IMG/VR virus record: IMGVR_UViG_3300036945_000164
Span: 1 to 39,813 of that record
Source: a virus
Length of the DNA stretch: 39,813 nt
Strand: one strand, 5' to 3'
Shown one piece after another: positions 14,439 through 20,672 of the stretch. The first letter of the stretch is position 1; each line of letters starts with the position of its first letter. The translations under genes and the position numbers were made by a program. The notes beneath the pieces are model-generated. The model searched no databases and was not told the DNA's origin. It saw nothing but the letters and a program-made list of their open reading frames with translations.

Positions 14439-14795
14439 TTACCATGATGCTTGATACTCAAACTGAGCATCATCTGTTGACTCATCTATAATTGTAGTTA
14501 GTGTTTTAATTGTAGACTTTACATTGTCCCAGTACCACTCGTCAATTTCTGTAGTACCAAAGAAGAAGCCACTGGTTGGAGGCAGCAGTTCCCATGCTGT
14601 CTCTTCTGTGCCTTCATCTAATACTTTCTGGCAGTCATCTCGCAACTGGACAATGTCCATCTTGTTAAGATGAATAGGCGTGCAGTCATCTACTGCATTA
14701 GCATTGCTGATAATCCAACCATGAATAGCATTAGCCTTACGCCAATAGGCTACCTCATGTGTATCTTTTTGATATAAATACATGTCAAGACCCAT
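14439..14795 (-). CDS. Conserved phage protein, MGLDMYL family
   Basis: 118 residues beginning MGLDMYLYQKDT, with YWRKANAIHGWI (about 17-29), a DDC near residue 37, a helix with QLRDDCQKVLDE, then LLPPTSGFFFG and IDEWYWDNV. This pattern is a widespread conserved phage protein of unknown function, recognisable by its N-terminus and the GFFFG...DEWYW block. It lies 2 nt downstream of the DUF4192-like gene in the early operon. No catalytic residue can be named. Confidence 0.7.
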   Translation of the reverse strand: MGLDMYLYQKDTHEVAYWRKANAIHGWIISNANAVDDCTPIHLNKMDIVQLRDDCQKVLDEGTEETAWELLPPTSGFFFGTTEIDEWYWDNVKSTIKTLTTIIDESTDDAQFEYQASW

Positions 14796-14797
14796 GA

Positions 14798-15301
14798 CTA
14801 TGCATCCTCTCCGAAGATGTTTGCTGTTACTTTAGGATGTAGTTCTTCGCGCATACGAGCAAATGAACTTGGGTCCCAGCCTGATGCATAAACACGGCGT
14901 AGTAGTATAGCCAATGAATAATCTTCTGATGCATTACTTAAAACAGTAAGTGAGTCCGAAGGATTACGCATCTCATAGTACATCAACGATAGCAATGAAG
15001 CAGGTGCATTGATATAGATAGTATCTGTTGGGGCTGCATCTAATAGATACTTGAGTGCAGGTAGCATACGCTCTGACTTATCTTTATCTATCAAGCCAAG
15101 TGCATAGTCACGTACCTGAATGTCTGTTAGATAATACAGGATGTTGGCTGTTGTCTCTGCATCTGGCAACCACTGTTCATTGAATGAATCAAAGAGATGT
15201 TCAACCATACGTGCGCCTACACGCTGGACTGCTGTCTCTTGATTGTTTACTAGCGTACCCAACTCTACGAGTTGGTCATTGATTGTTAGTGTCTGTTCCA
15301 T
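14798..15301 (-). CDS. DUF4192-like protein
   Basis: 167 residues. The C-terminal half (TIYINAPASLLSLMYYEMRN, then SDSLTVLSNASEDYSLAILL and VYASGWDPSS) matches the usual DUF4192 ending, where the protein counts as an actinobacteria- and actinophage-typical family. The N-terminal half is helical. Function of DUF4192 is not known. It overlaps the upstream 57-residue gene by 26 nt. AGAGAGAGCAAC precedes the ATG. Confidence 0.65.
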   Translation of the reverse strand: MEQTLTINDQLVELGTLVNNQETAVQRVGARMVEHLFDSFNEQWLPDAETTANILYYLTDIQVRDYALGLIDKDKSERMLPALKYLLDAAPTDTIYINAPASLLSLMYYEMRNPSDSLTVLSNASEDYSLAILLRRVYASGWDPSSFARMREELHPKVTANIFGEDA

Positions 15302-15449
15302 TGTTGCTCTCTCTTTCTAGTCGTGTACCTATCCACCGATGAATAGACATTGTTGCGCCATACATTTGTACTGCATCCTTCACCCAGAATAAAGCAGCGT
15401 CATCATCATCTGCTTCGACTGAGATTTCTACTTGTACTATGTAGTTCAT
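15276..15449 (-). CDS. Small hypothetical protein
   Basis: 57 residues from the ATG at 15449 (MNYIVQVEISVEADDDDAAL), which overlaps the upstream stop as TAATG; an in-frame ATG three codons earlier is less likely. The protein looks like one beta-alpha-beta unit: a first strand, an acidic loop, helix AALFWVKDAVQMYG, then ATMSIHRWIGTRLE. No family is recognised. Its end overlaps the DUF4192-like gene. Confidence 0.6.
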   Translation of the reverse strand: MNYIVQVEISVEADDDDAALFWVKDAVQMYGATMSIHRWIGTRLERESNNGTDTNNQ

Positions 15450-15883
15450 TAGTACCAACCATTCTTTCTATGGTGAGCCCATGCGATTGATGGCTTGTCG
15501 TATCGATGAACGATATACGACAGCCCCTTCTCAATCTGAAGAGGGGCTGGAGTGCCAGGCTTTGTGTTCAGAATCTGTGCGATACCGTAAGCGCTAGATT
15601 CAGGGTTATCTGCATACATATTCCATGCTGACTCTTTACCCCATAGTTTGTTGAGTGAACGCCACTCAGCCTTGGTCCATGCTGGGTGGTGCAGTTTCAT
15701 ATATGCAAGGGCATAGGCTTTAGCCTTCTGCTTGCTCCATACTGTTGGACCTAACTCAACCTTACATGGGTCATAGTTAGGATTGTCGGCTAACGATTTG
15801 ATAGGGATACCTACCATGCTAGCGAATGTAAGGATGGCTATGCTTATACTGGCATAGTATTTCTTGAAGGCGTTAGTCAGCAT
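15449..15883 (-). CDS. Secreted lysozyme / transglycosylase-like protein
   Basis: 144 residues. The N-terminus has a signal-peptide or membrane-anchor pattern (basic FKK, then YYASISIAILTFASMVGIPI, with ASL-type small residues near 30-33). The rest resembles the SLT/lysozyme-like fold: Glu84 in LWGKESAWN as the candidate catalytic acid, AYGIAQILN (98-106), the QIEKGLSYIVHRYDKP helix and AWAHHRKNGWY at the end. It is encoded in the early arm, far from the CHAP endolysin. It may cut peptidoglycan early or remodel the wall. Enzyme activity is inferred from motifs. Confidence 0.72.
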   Translation of the reverse strand: MLTNAFKKYYASISIAILTFASMVGIPIKSLADNPNYDPCKVELGPTVWSKQKAKAYALAYMKLHHPAWTKAEWRSLNKLWGKESAWNMYADNPESSAYGIAQILNTKPGTPAPLQIEKGLSYIVHRYDKPSIAWAHHRKNGWY

Positions 15884-16004
15884 AGACTACGTCATAAGGT
15901 TCGTCGGGTGTATTGCGTACACATTCAAAGATAAAGTTGCCGCAGTCCTCACACTCGCCGTCTTTATCTAATGCGATGTCATCTTCTTCTCTTGGTTCAG
16001 ACAT
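15873..16004 (-). CDS. Small acidic CxxC protein
   Basis: 43 residues starting MSEPREEDDIALDKDGECED and ending EPYDVVYAD. It contains ECEDCGNFIFEC, three cysteines that could bind metal or form a disulphide. The ATG overlaps the upstream stop by 8 nt and has GGGAGAAAAAC before it. Its own stop overlaps the start of the lysozyme-like gene by 11 nt. Such coupling makes it likely real despite its size. No family is recognised. Confidence 0.6.
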   Translation of the reverse strand: MSEPREEDDIALDKDGECEDCGNFIFECVRNTPDEPYDVVYAD

Positions 16005-16218
16005 TGTTTTTCTCCCTTATTGATTGCTCTACTAATTCTATCGTCTCTTGGTGTCCTGCTTCTGCCTCATCATATGACTGATACCTACGTGTAAATGCTC
16101 CCACTTCGGCATCTTGATAGTCAAATACCATGGTCTCATATAGGTCTAGACCATGGGCAAATGGCAATGAAACTGTAGATACTTCTATGCTTCCTACTTT
16201 TGTTTTGAGATACATCAT
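15997..16218 (-). CDS. Small hypothetical protein
   Basis: 73 residues, starting at one of two adjacent ATGs (16218 or 16215); the first overlaps the upstream TAA as TAATG. The first half is beta-like (MYLKTKVGSIEVSTVSLPF), the second helical and charged (RRYQSYDEAEAGHQETIELV). No family is recognised. It links the small membrane protein and the acidic CxxC protein in one coupled run. Confidence 0.55.
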   Translation of the reverse strand: MMYLKTKVGSIEVSTVSLPFAHGLDLYETMVFDYQDAEVGAFTRRYQSYDEAEAGHQETIELVEQSIREKNNV

Positions 16219-16388
16219 TACTTGGTCGCTAACTGTTGACGCTGTTCTCTATATGCACGCAGTCTGCGTCGCAGGAATTTATTATCCTGCTGCAACTGGT
16301 AGTTTGCAATAGTAGTTAGAACTATAATGAAGATAGATGCTGCTAGTGCGATAGTTATTCCTACGATTTCAGATGTAGATAAGTACAT
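16218..16388 (-). CDS. Small single-span membrane protein with basic tail
   Basis: 56 residues (MYLSTSEIVGITIALAASIF at the start). Residues about 8-28 form one hydrophobic helix. The rest is a positively charged tail (KFLRRRLRAYREQRQQ). The positive-inside rule would put the tail in the cytoplasm. GGAGA lies before the ATG and the stop overlaps the next ATG as TAATG. It is three genes upstream of the secreted lysozyme-like protein. It could be an early-region membrane factor, but no family is recognised. Confidence 0.65.
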   Translation of the reverse strand: MYLSTSEIVGITIALAASIFIIVLTTIANYQLQQDNKFLRRRLRAYREQRQQLATK

Positions 16389-16449
16389 GATTCTCCTATG
16401 ATTCTAGATGGACTTGTAGTTAGCCGTTCCAACGACTTAGATGGCTTGT

Positions 16450-16497
16450 AAAAAAAGAGGTAGATGAGTGGCTCAGGGGAACCACCCACCTACCTAG
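16450..16497 (-). terminator. Intrinsic terminator after the SSB-like gene
   Basis: Read on the minus strand, GGTAG...CTACC and GTGG/CCAC arms form a stem, followed by CTCTTTTTTTAC. It starts 4 nt after the SSB-like stop codon and lies 62 nt before the next start (16388). It would split the early arm into a promoter-proximal part and a distal part, unless read-through or antitermination occurs. Confidence 0.75.
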
Positions 16498-16500
16498 TCT

Positions 16501-16848
16501 TTAGGCGTGAACTTCTACTGCATGTACTTCCAACTGAAGTGTTGGTGGATACTGCTTGTCACGCGGAACATTAGGACGGCTATCGAATCGAGTACGCATG
16601 CGTCCTGTGAGTGTGATAGGCATTGAGGCTTCTGTTCCTGCCTTAGTTGCACCTAGAATCTCACTTACTGTGGACTCATCTAGTGCTACTACATTCATGC
16701 CTACTACATAAATCATGCGGTCTGCTGAACCATCTGAGGTTCGGCTTACATCGCGCTGGTCAAACCAACCCGTTAGTAATGTACCCTTTTCGTTTGAGTA
16801 TGTCTTAACATTCTTGATTGTACCTGTGATTGTGATTTCGTTCTTCAT
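16501..16848 (-). CDS. OB-fold single-stranded-DNA-binding-like protein
   Basis: 115 residues that read as an OB-fold. A first strand (EITITGTIKNVKTYSNE) leads into LLTGWFDQRDV, then a variable loop and IYVVGMNVVAL. The closing strands are MPITLTGRMRTRF and LQLEVHAVEVHA. This strand order is that of small SSB proteins. No acidic C-terminal tail typical of bacterial SSB is present. Being an early gene near the proposed origin fits protection of replicating DNA. Another OB-fold function cannot be excluded. Confidence 0.6.
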   Translation of the reverse strand: MKNEITITGTIKNVKTYSNEKGTLLTGWFDQRDVSRTSDGSADRMIYVVGMNVVALDESTVSEILGATKAGTEASMPITLTGRMRTRFDSRPNVPRDKQYPPTLQLEVHAVEVHA

Positions 16849-16892
16849 CTGTCTTACTCTCCTTAGTTAGTTGATTGATTGACTTACTGGCT

Positions 16893-16930
16893 GGCAAGCC
16901 CGCCAAAGGCGACGGGCTTGCCTGCTTTTT
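16893..16930 (+). terminator. Strong hairpin with plus-strand T-run, inside the minus-strand operon
   Basis: GGCAAGCCCG (16893-16902) and CGGGCTTGCC (16913-16922) form a perfect 10-bp stem with a 10-nt loop. TGCTTTTT follows on the plus strand only. All genes here run leftward, so as an intrinsic terminator it would stop antisense transcripts. In the sense RNA it forms a stable stem between two genes and may affect mRNA stability. Confidence 0.6.
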
Positions 16931-17087
16931 ACTTATTGTTTCTTTCATACTCACCATCTGGCGAGTAATATCCTGTGCTGTAGGCTTTATCCATTACTTG
17001 GATTAGCGTTCTACCTGCTTTTGTTTTAGCGAATGCGACATACTGTTCGTATGTTATGTAGTGGTATTTATAACGTTCGTATTTCAT
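16929..17087 (-). CDS. Small tyrosine-rich protein
   Basis: 52 residues starting MKYERYKYHYITYEQYVAFA and ending SPDGEYERNNK. It has many Tyr and Lys/Arg residues and a likely central helix (KAGRTLIQVMDKA). The ATG overlaps the previous stop as ATGA at 17084-17087, a typical coupling signal. A strong hairpin lies right after its stop. No family is recognised. Confidence 0.55.
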   Translation of the reverse strand: MKYERYKYHYITYEQYVAFAKTKAGRTLIQVMDKAYSTGYYSPDGEYERNNK

Positions 17088-17620
17088 CGGACGTTCAATT
17101 CTAGAGGTTGGTCACACGCTTGGCAGTCGTTGAATGCCTTGGGTGTGAGCAGATTGCACCAGTGGCATTGAACCTCTCGTGCTTTCTGGCGTTGGTCATC
17201 TAGTTCCCAATATTCCTCATAAACTCCGCCGTCCATTAGTTGTGCGATTGGTGGCAAGAACTCGCTACGGGTTACTGGTTCGTCTGTGTCTATGAACTTC
17301 ACAGCGAGTTCTATTAGGAACATCGATTCCTCTCTCCATTTTTCTATCATGACTGCTCTCCTTTTCGGTGGACTTACATATGTAACTGATGCGACCCACT
17401 CGCTTGCCGAGGGAGCATCAGATGTATTTATAGACAGACAGTGACCTTCACCGAGTCTGTCATCTTCGTGTAGATTCCAAGCATTGTCATCTGCTTTAGC
17501 CTCTGCGTCATCTACGCAGGACTGGCATTGGCTGGGAGGGAAACCCTCCGCAGTATCTCTTGCTATCACCATGCATTCGTAGCAGGTGTTTTGGACGCTG
17601 ATGCCTAGTGATTCGTTCAT
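17084..17620 (-). CDS. Multi-CxxC putative zinc-finger protein
   Basis: 178 residues from the ATG at 17620 (MNESLGISVQNTCYEC). This start overlaps the stop of the 50-residue gene by ATGA; an in-frame extension upstream is unlikely to be used. Four CxxC pairs are visible: CYEC, CQSC, CHWC and CQAC, two near each end, with a middle part holding a helical REESMFLIELAVKF. It could bind nucleic acid or host proteins through zinc-stabilised ends. As one of the first early genes it may act in host takeover, but no family is recognised. Confidence 0.6.
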   Translation of the reverse strand: MNESLGISVQNTCYECMVIARDTAEGFPPSQCQSCVDDAEAKADDNAWNLHEDDRLGEGHCLSINTSDAPSASEWVASVTYVSPPKRRAVMIEKWREESMFLIELAVKFIDTDEPVTRSEFLPPIAQLMDGGVYEEYWELDDQRQKAREVQCHWCNLLTPKAFNDCQACDQPLELNVR

Positions 17621-17769
17621 TTGAGTAGCATTTCTGCGTCTAAGCCACATAGACAGCACATATCCTGAATATATGGGTCGGCGTAGTGCCACGTGTGCTC
17701 GGGGCATGGAACCGCTGATATAGCGTCCATATCGAACTTACATTCTGAACAGAACCTTATACCGTTCAT
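17617..17769 (-). CDS. Small Cys-rich protein, first gene of the early arm
   Basis: 50 residues with FCSECKFDMD (CxxC), a PCPEHTWHY segment and DMCCLCGLD, a likely zinc-binding small protein. AGAAAGG precedes the ATG at 17769, and its stop overlaps the next start (ATGA). It is the first convincing gene leftward of the structured divergent region. Role unknown; regulation of early transcription or host interaction is a guess from position. Confidence 0.65.
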   Translation of the reverse strand: MNGIRFCSECKFDMDAISAVPCPEHTWHYADPYIQDMCCLCGLDAEMLLK

Positions 17770-17815
17770 GATTACCTTTCTGTGTTAGAGAGATTCTAAC
17801 TACATCAATCAGGAC

Positions 17816-17883
17816 AGCATAGGTCGGAGGGAACTGTCAAGCCATGTAGTTCAATGGCTTGATAGGGAAGGAGACCTACTGCT
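17816..17883. other. Two-tier long hairpin
   Basis: AGCATAGGTC (17816-17825) pairs with GACCTACTGCT (17873-17883) with a single bulged C. Inside it TCAAGCCAT (17837-17845) pairs perfectly with ATGGCTTGA (17854-17862) around an 8-nt loop. Single-stranded purine-rich segments separate the two stems. The structure is symmetric enough to form from either strand. Confidence 0.65.
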
Positions 17884-17980
17884 ATAGCCATAGGCAACCG
17901 CAGTATATTGGTTTAATTATACTGGGGCACAGTTCCGTTCTGTGCCTAGGCAGATAGAACTCCTACAGAAGCGCAGACTA

Positions 17981-18092
17981 TCTGTACAGTAGTGAGTCTT
18001 TAGTCTGTAACCGTAACTGTTTGACCCTACAGTTATTAATCGGACAGTTAAGTATATGGTGTATCTCTACCTAAAATATTTCTGTACAGTAG
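17981..18092. repeat. Direct repeat TCTGTACAGTAG with palindromic core, 100 nt apart
   Basis: TCTGTACAGTAG occurs at 17981-17992 and 18081-18092, start to start exactly 100 nt. The core CTGTACAG is a perfect palindrome. A related palindrome CAGTACTG lies at 18097-18104. Paired palindromes in a divergent control region suggest binding sites for a dimeric protein, such as an operator or replication initiator. Confidence 0.6.
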
Positions 18093-18147
18093 GACGCAGT
18101 ACTGTCTGACCTGCAGTTTTATAAATAGTTCTATAGAAAGTGTTCGT

Positions 18148-18177
18148 TTGACCTATTTGAACGGATTAATATATATA
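18148..18177 (+). promoter_or_regulatory. Rightward promoter candidate for the late arm
   Basis: TTGACC (18148-18153) and TATATA (18172-18177) are separated by 18 nt (17 to the alternative ATATAT). Both are close to sigma-70 consensus. It lies about 110 nt before the terminase start and would give a leader of roughly 100 nt. A use by host sigma rather than the phage sigma-like factor is assumed. Confidence 0.5.
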
Positions 18178-18287
18178 GAGAACAAAATAGTTCGTAAGTC
18201 TTTTTAGAGCCTTACTCACAACTGTTACAATAGACTGTACTAATCTGCTACAAGGCAGGTGAATACTGTCCAATTCTAGGGGGCTAG

Positions 18288-20174
18288 ATGACGTTCGAAA
18301 AGGGGGCAACTAACCCCAAGACGGCTAAGACCAATGAAGCCAAGGAGCAGGTACTCTCGCTTGTGGCTGAGGGTATGTCCCTCTCAAAGGCTATGGAGAA
18401 GGTGGGCTCGAAGCCCGATACCGCCCGCATCTGGATATACAGAGATGCAGACTTTGCCCGTAAGTTGGAGCAAGCCAAAGAGGATGCCAAGAGCAACTCT
18501 ATTAAGTCCCTTGGTATCCCCAAGGAAGATATTACCTTTGCCCAGTTCTCTGAGATGTTCCTAGGCTCCCGAGTCTTCCCACATCACCAGGACTGGATTG
18601 ACCTTATTGAGGGACGCGAACCTTCGTGGCTTCACCCCTCTATGACCTATGACCCAGGCGACATCACCCGACTATTGGTGAACGTACCCCCTGAGCATGC
18701 TAAGTCCACCGTTGTCACGGTGAACTACTCGACCTACCGTATCGCCATCAACTCTAACGTCCGCATCATCGTGGTCTCTAAGACGTTGAACAAAGCACGT
18801 GAGTTTGTATACTCAATTAAGAATAGGTTGTCCCACCCTCGTTACGCCAAGATGCAGAATACGTTCGGTCCTGAAGGCGGCTGGAAGGGTGACGCAGATA
18901 CCTGGCGTGTAGATACCGTCTACCTTGGTGGCGATGCGCGTGATTCATCTGAGAAGGACCCGACTATCCAAGCCCTAGGTATGGGTGGACAGATTTACGG
19001 TGCTCGAGCAGATTTGATTATCCTTGACGACTGTATTACTACGGCTAACGCCCATGAGTATGAGAAGCAGATTAACTGGCTTCAGAAGGAAGTTATCACC
19101 CGTCTGGGTAAGAACGGTAAGTTGCTTATCGTGGGTACGCGAATTGCCCCTACAGATTTCTATAAAGAGTTAAGAGACCCTAAGCACTGGTCTAATGGTA
19201 AGAGCCCATTTACTTATATGGGTATGCCTGCAGTACTTGAGTATAAAGAGAAGGTCGAAGACTGGGTGACTCTTTGGGGTCGTTCTGATATTCCTTGGGA
19301 CGGGGATGAAGATACTCCAGATGCAGATGGTCTATATCCTAAGTGGAATGGCGAAGCCCTTAATAAGCGACGCGGTGAAGTTACCGCCTCAACATGGGCG
19401 CTTGTCTATCAGCAAGAGGATGTAACCGAAGATGCAATCTTCTCAGCACCTTTGGTGCAGGGATGCGTTAATGGTATGCGCAAGCGCGGTCCACTTGACC
19501 CTGAGAAACTTGGCAACCCTAGCCGTGTAAACGGTTATACGATTATTGGCTTTGACCCTGCTATGACGGGTAACTCTGCGTTTGTGGTTATTACTTATAA
19601 CTCAGCAGATAGCCGTATATATGTGCTTGACTGTATAAACATGTCTGAGCCTACACCTGCCAAGATTAGAAACACAATTGAAGAGTTGGTCACTAAGTAC
19701 CGACCTAACGAATTGCGTGTGGAGATTAACGCTCATCAGAAGGGCTATGCCTTAGATGATGATTTACGTAATTGGCTTGCCCAGTATGGTTGTGATTTGA
19801 AACCACACTTTACTGGCAAGAACAAATGGGACACCAACTTGGGCGTAGCATCTATGTCTACGTTCTTTGGAACCCTGCGTGAAGGTAAGTTCCAAGACAA
19901 TAACTCAATTGAGTTCCCATCTACTGAAGGTTCTGAGGGCATGAAAGCCTTGCTTCAGCAGTTGATGACTTGGAAACCAAACACTAAGGGTAAGACTGAC
20001 TGTGTGATGGCGCTTTGGTTTGCTGTATTGCGAGCCAAGGAGTTAATGCAGGCGGCATCGTTTACTAGCCGCTATAAGGAAAACCGTTGGGCAACTAAAG
20101 CGCAACTATCAAAACGACAATCAATCAACCTCGACGCTGCCTACCAAGAGCAGTGGCAAGAAACATTTGGATAG
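18288..20174 (+). CDS. terL: Large terminase subunit
   Basis: A 628-residue DNA-packaging motor protein. The ATPase part has a Walker A variant (NVPPEHAKST, about 132-141) and Walker B with the catalytic acids (LIILDD, 243-248). The RNase H-like nuclease starts at IIGFDPAM (Asp423) and has a late KTDCVMALW acid. Residues 15-55 carry an extra helix-turn-helix-like part (QVLSLVAEGMSLSKAMEKVG), as seen in small terminases, and no separate small-terminase gene is found. The first third is GC-richer than the rest. It cuts and pumps DNA through the portal. Confidence 0.93.
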   Translation: MTFEKGATNPKTAKTNEAKEQVLSLVAEGMSLSKAMEKVGSKPDTARIWIYRDADFARKLEQAKEDAKSNSIKSLGIPKEDITFAQFSEMFLGSRVFPHHQDWIDLIEGREPSWLHPSMTYDPGDITRLLVNVPPEHAKSTVVTVNYSTYRIAINSNVRIIVVSKTLNKAREFVYSIKNRLSHPRYAKMQNTFGPEGGWKGDADTWRVDTVYLGGDARDSSEKDPTIQALGMGGQIYGARADLIILDDCITTANAHEYEKQINWLQKEVITRLGKNGKLLIVGTRIAPTDFYKELRDPKHWSNGKSPFTYMGMPAVLEYKEKVEDWVTLWGRSDIPWDGDEDTPDADGLYPKWNGEALNKRRGEVTASTWALVYQQEDVTEDAIFSAPLVQGCVNGMRKRGPLDPEKLGNPSRVNGYTIIGFDPAMTGNSAFVVITYNSADSRIYVLDCINMSEPTPAKIRNTIEELVTKYRPNELRVEINAHQKGYALDDDLRNWLAQYGCDLKPHFTGKNKWDTNLGVASMSTFFGTLREGKFQDNNSIEFPSTEGSEGMKALLQQLMTWKPNTKGKTDCVMALWFAVLRAKELMQAASFTSRYKENRWATKAQLSKRQSINLDAAYQEQWQETFG

Positions 20175-20182
20175 GAACTAAT

Positions 20183-20647
20183 ATGAAGTCATCAAAGATT
20201 GGTGAAATCGGCGGCGGTTCAGGAATCAGCCGTATGTCAAAGGTGGTCGGTAAGGTCACAGGAAAAAAAAGCACAGCAAATGCTATTAAGAGCAAGCCTG
20301 CTAGAAATAGCAAGCGCCAGGCTTTTGATATTCCAGTAGATTCTCGTTCTAGAAAGACTGTTCAATCATATGGCAGCCGAGGTAGCGATTTAAAAATCAG
20401 CGAGAATGTAAAGATTAAGAGAGCCGTAACACCAGGTGGAAGAAGCAGTGTAGGTGGCGGTACTGGACAGGTTATGAATCAGAATGTCCGTGCAACAATT
20501 AAGCCAAACAAAGCCGAAATGAAGGCTAACGCTCGCGGACTTAAGGCTGCTAACAAGAACAAATCTGGAACAGTAAAGAAGTTGGCTTCTATTGTTGGAT
20601 TTGCAGCAGCGCCTAAAACCGTAAAGAAGAAGTCTAAGTCTAAGTAA
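20183..20647 (+). CDS. Basic, Gly/Lys-rich hypothetical protein
   Basis: 154 residues from the ATG at 20183, preceded by AGGAACTAAT. It is rich in Lys, Arg, Ser and Gly (GEIGGGSGISRMSKVVGKVT, KNKSGTVKKL, KTVKKKSKSK) with little predicted order. It lies between the terminase and portal genes. It resembles the basic proteins at 33315-35687 in composition. It may be a DNA-binding virion or packaging accessory. No family is recognised. Confidence 0.55.
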   Translation: MKSSKIGEIGGGSGISRMSKVVGKVTGKKSTANAIKSKPARNSKRQAFDIPVDSRSRKTVQSYGSRGSDLKISENVKIKRAVTPGGRSSVGGGTGQVMNQNVRATIKPNKAEMKANARGLKAANKNKSGTVKKLASIVGFAAAPKTVKKKSKSK

Positions 20648-20672
20648 TTTTTAATCAATCGTTAGGACAATA

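Larger units (their letters stand above)
17770..18287. other. Divergent, hairpin-rich non-coding region (origin / regulatory / structured RNA candidate)
   Basis: 518 nt without a convincing gene, between leftward early and rightward late arms. At least five hairpins follow each other: 17816-17883 (long stem plus 9-bp apical stem), 17901-17924 (CAGTATA/TATACTG), 17926-17946 (GGCACAG/CTGTGCC), 17951-17984 (CAGATAG/CTATCTG) and 18015-18034 (AACTGT/ACAGTT). The stretch from about 18120 is AT-rich and holds a plus-strand promoter candidate. A 28-codon minus-strand frame (17805-17891) lacks a ribosome site and is not called. An origin of replication, paired control regions or a structured transcript would all fit. 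Confidence 0.6.

Noticed and set aside
17805-17891. 28-codon minus-strand frame in the divergent region ending LCCPD
   Set aside because: There is no ribosome binding site and it runs through the hairpins; conservation would be needed to call it.
17916-17921. TATAAT on the minus strand as leftward early promoter
   Set aside because: The -10 is perfect, but the -35 position reads CACAGA and the site lies in a hairpin; not called as a feature.
17830-17950. Possible tRNA or tmRNA in the hairpin-rich region
   Set aside because: The arms do not form a cloverleaf, there is no TTCRANY T-loop and no acceptor stem of 7 bp with correct spacing.
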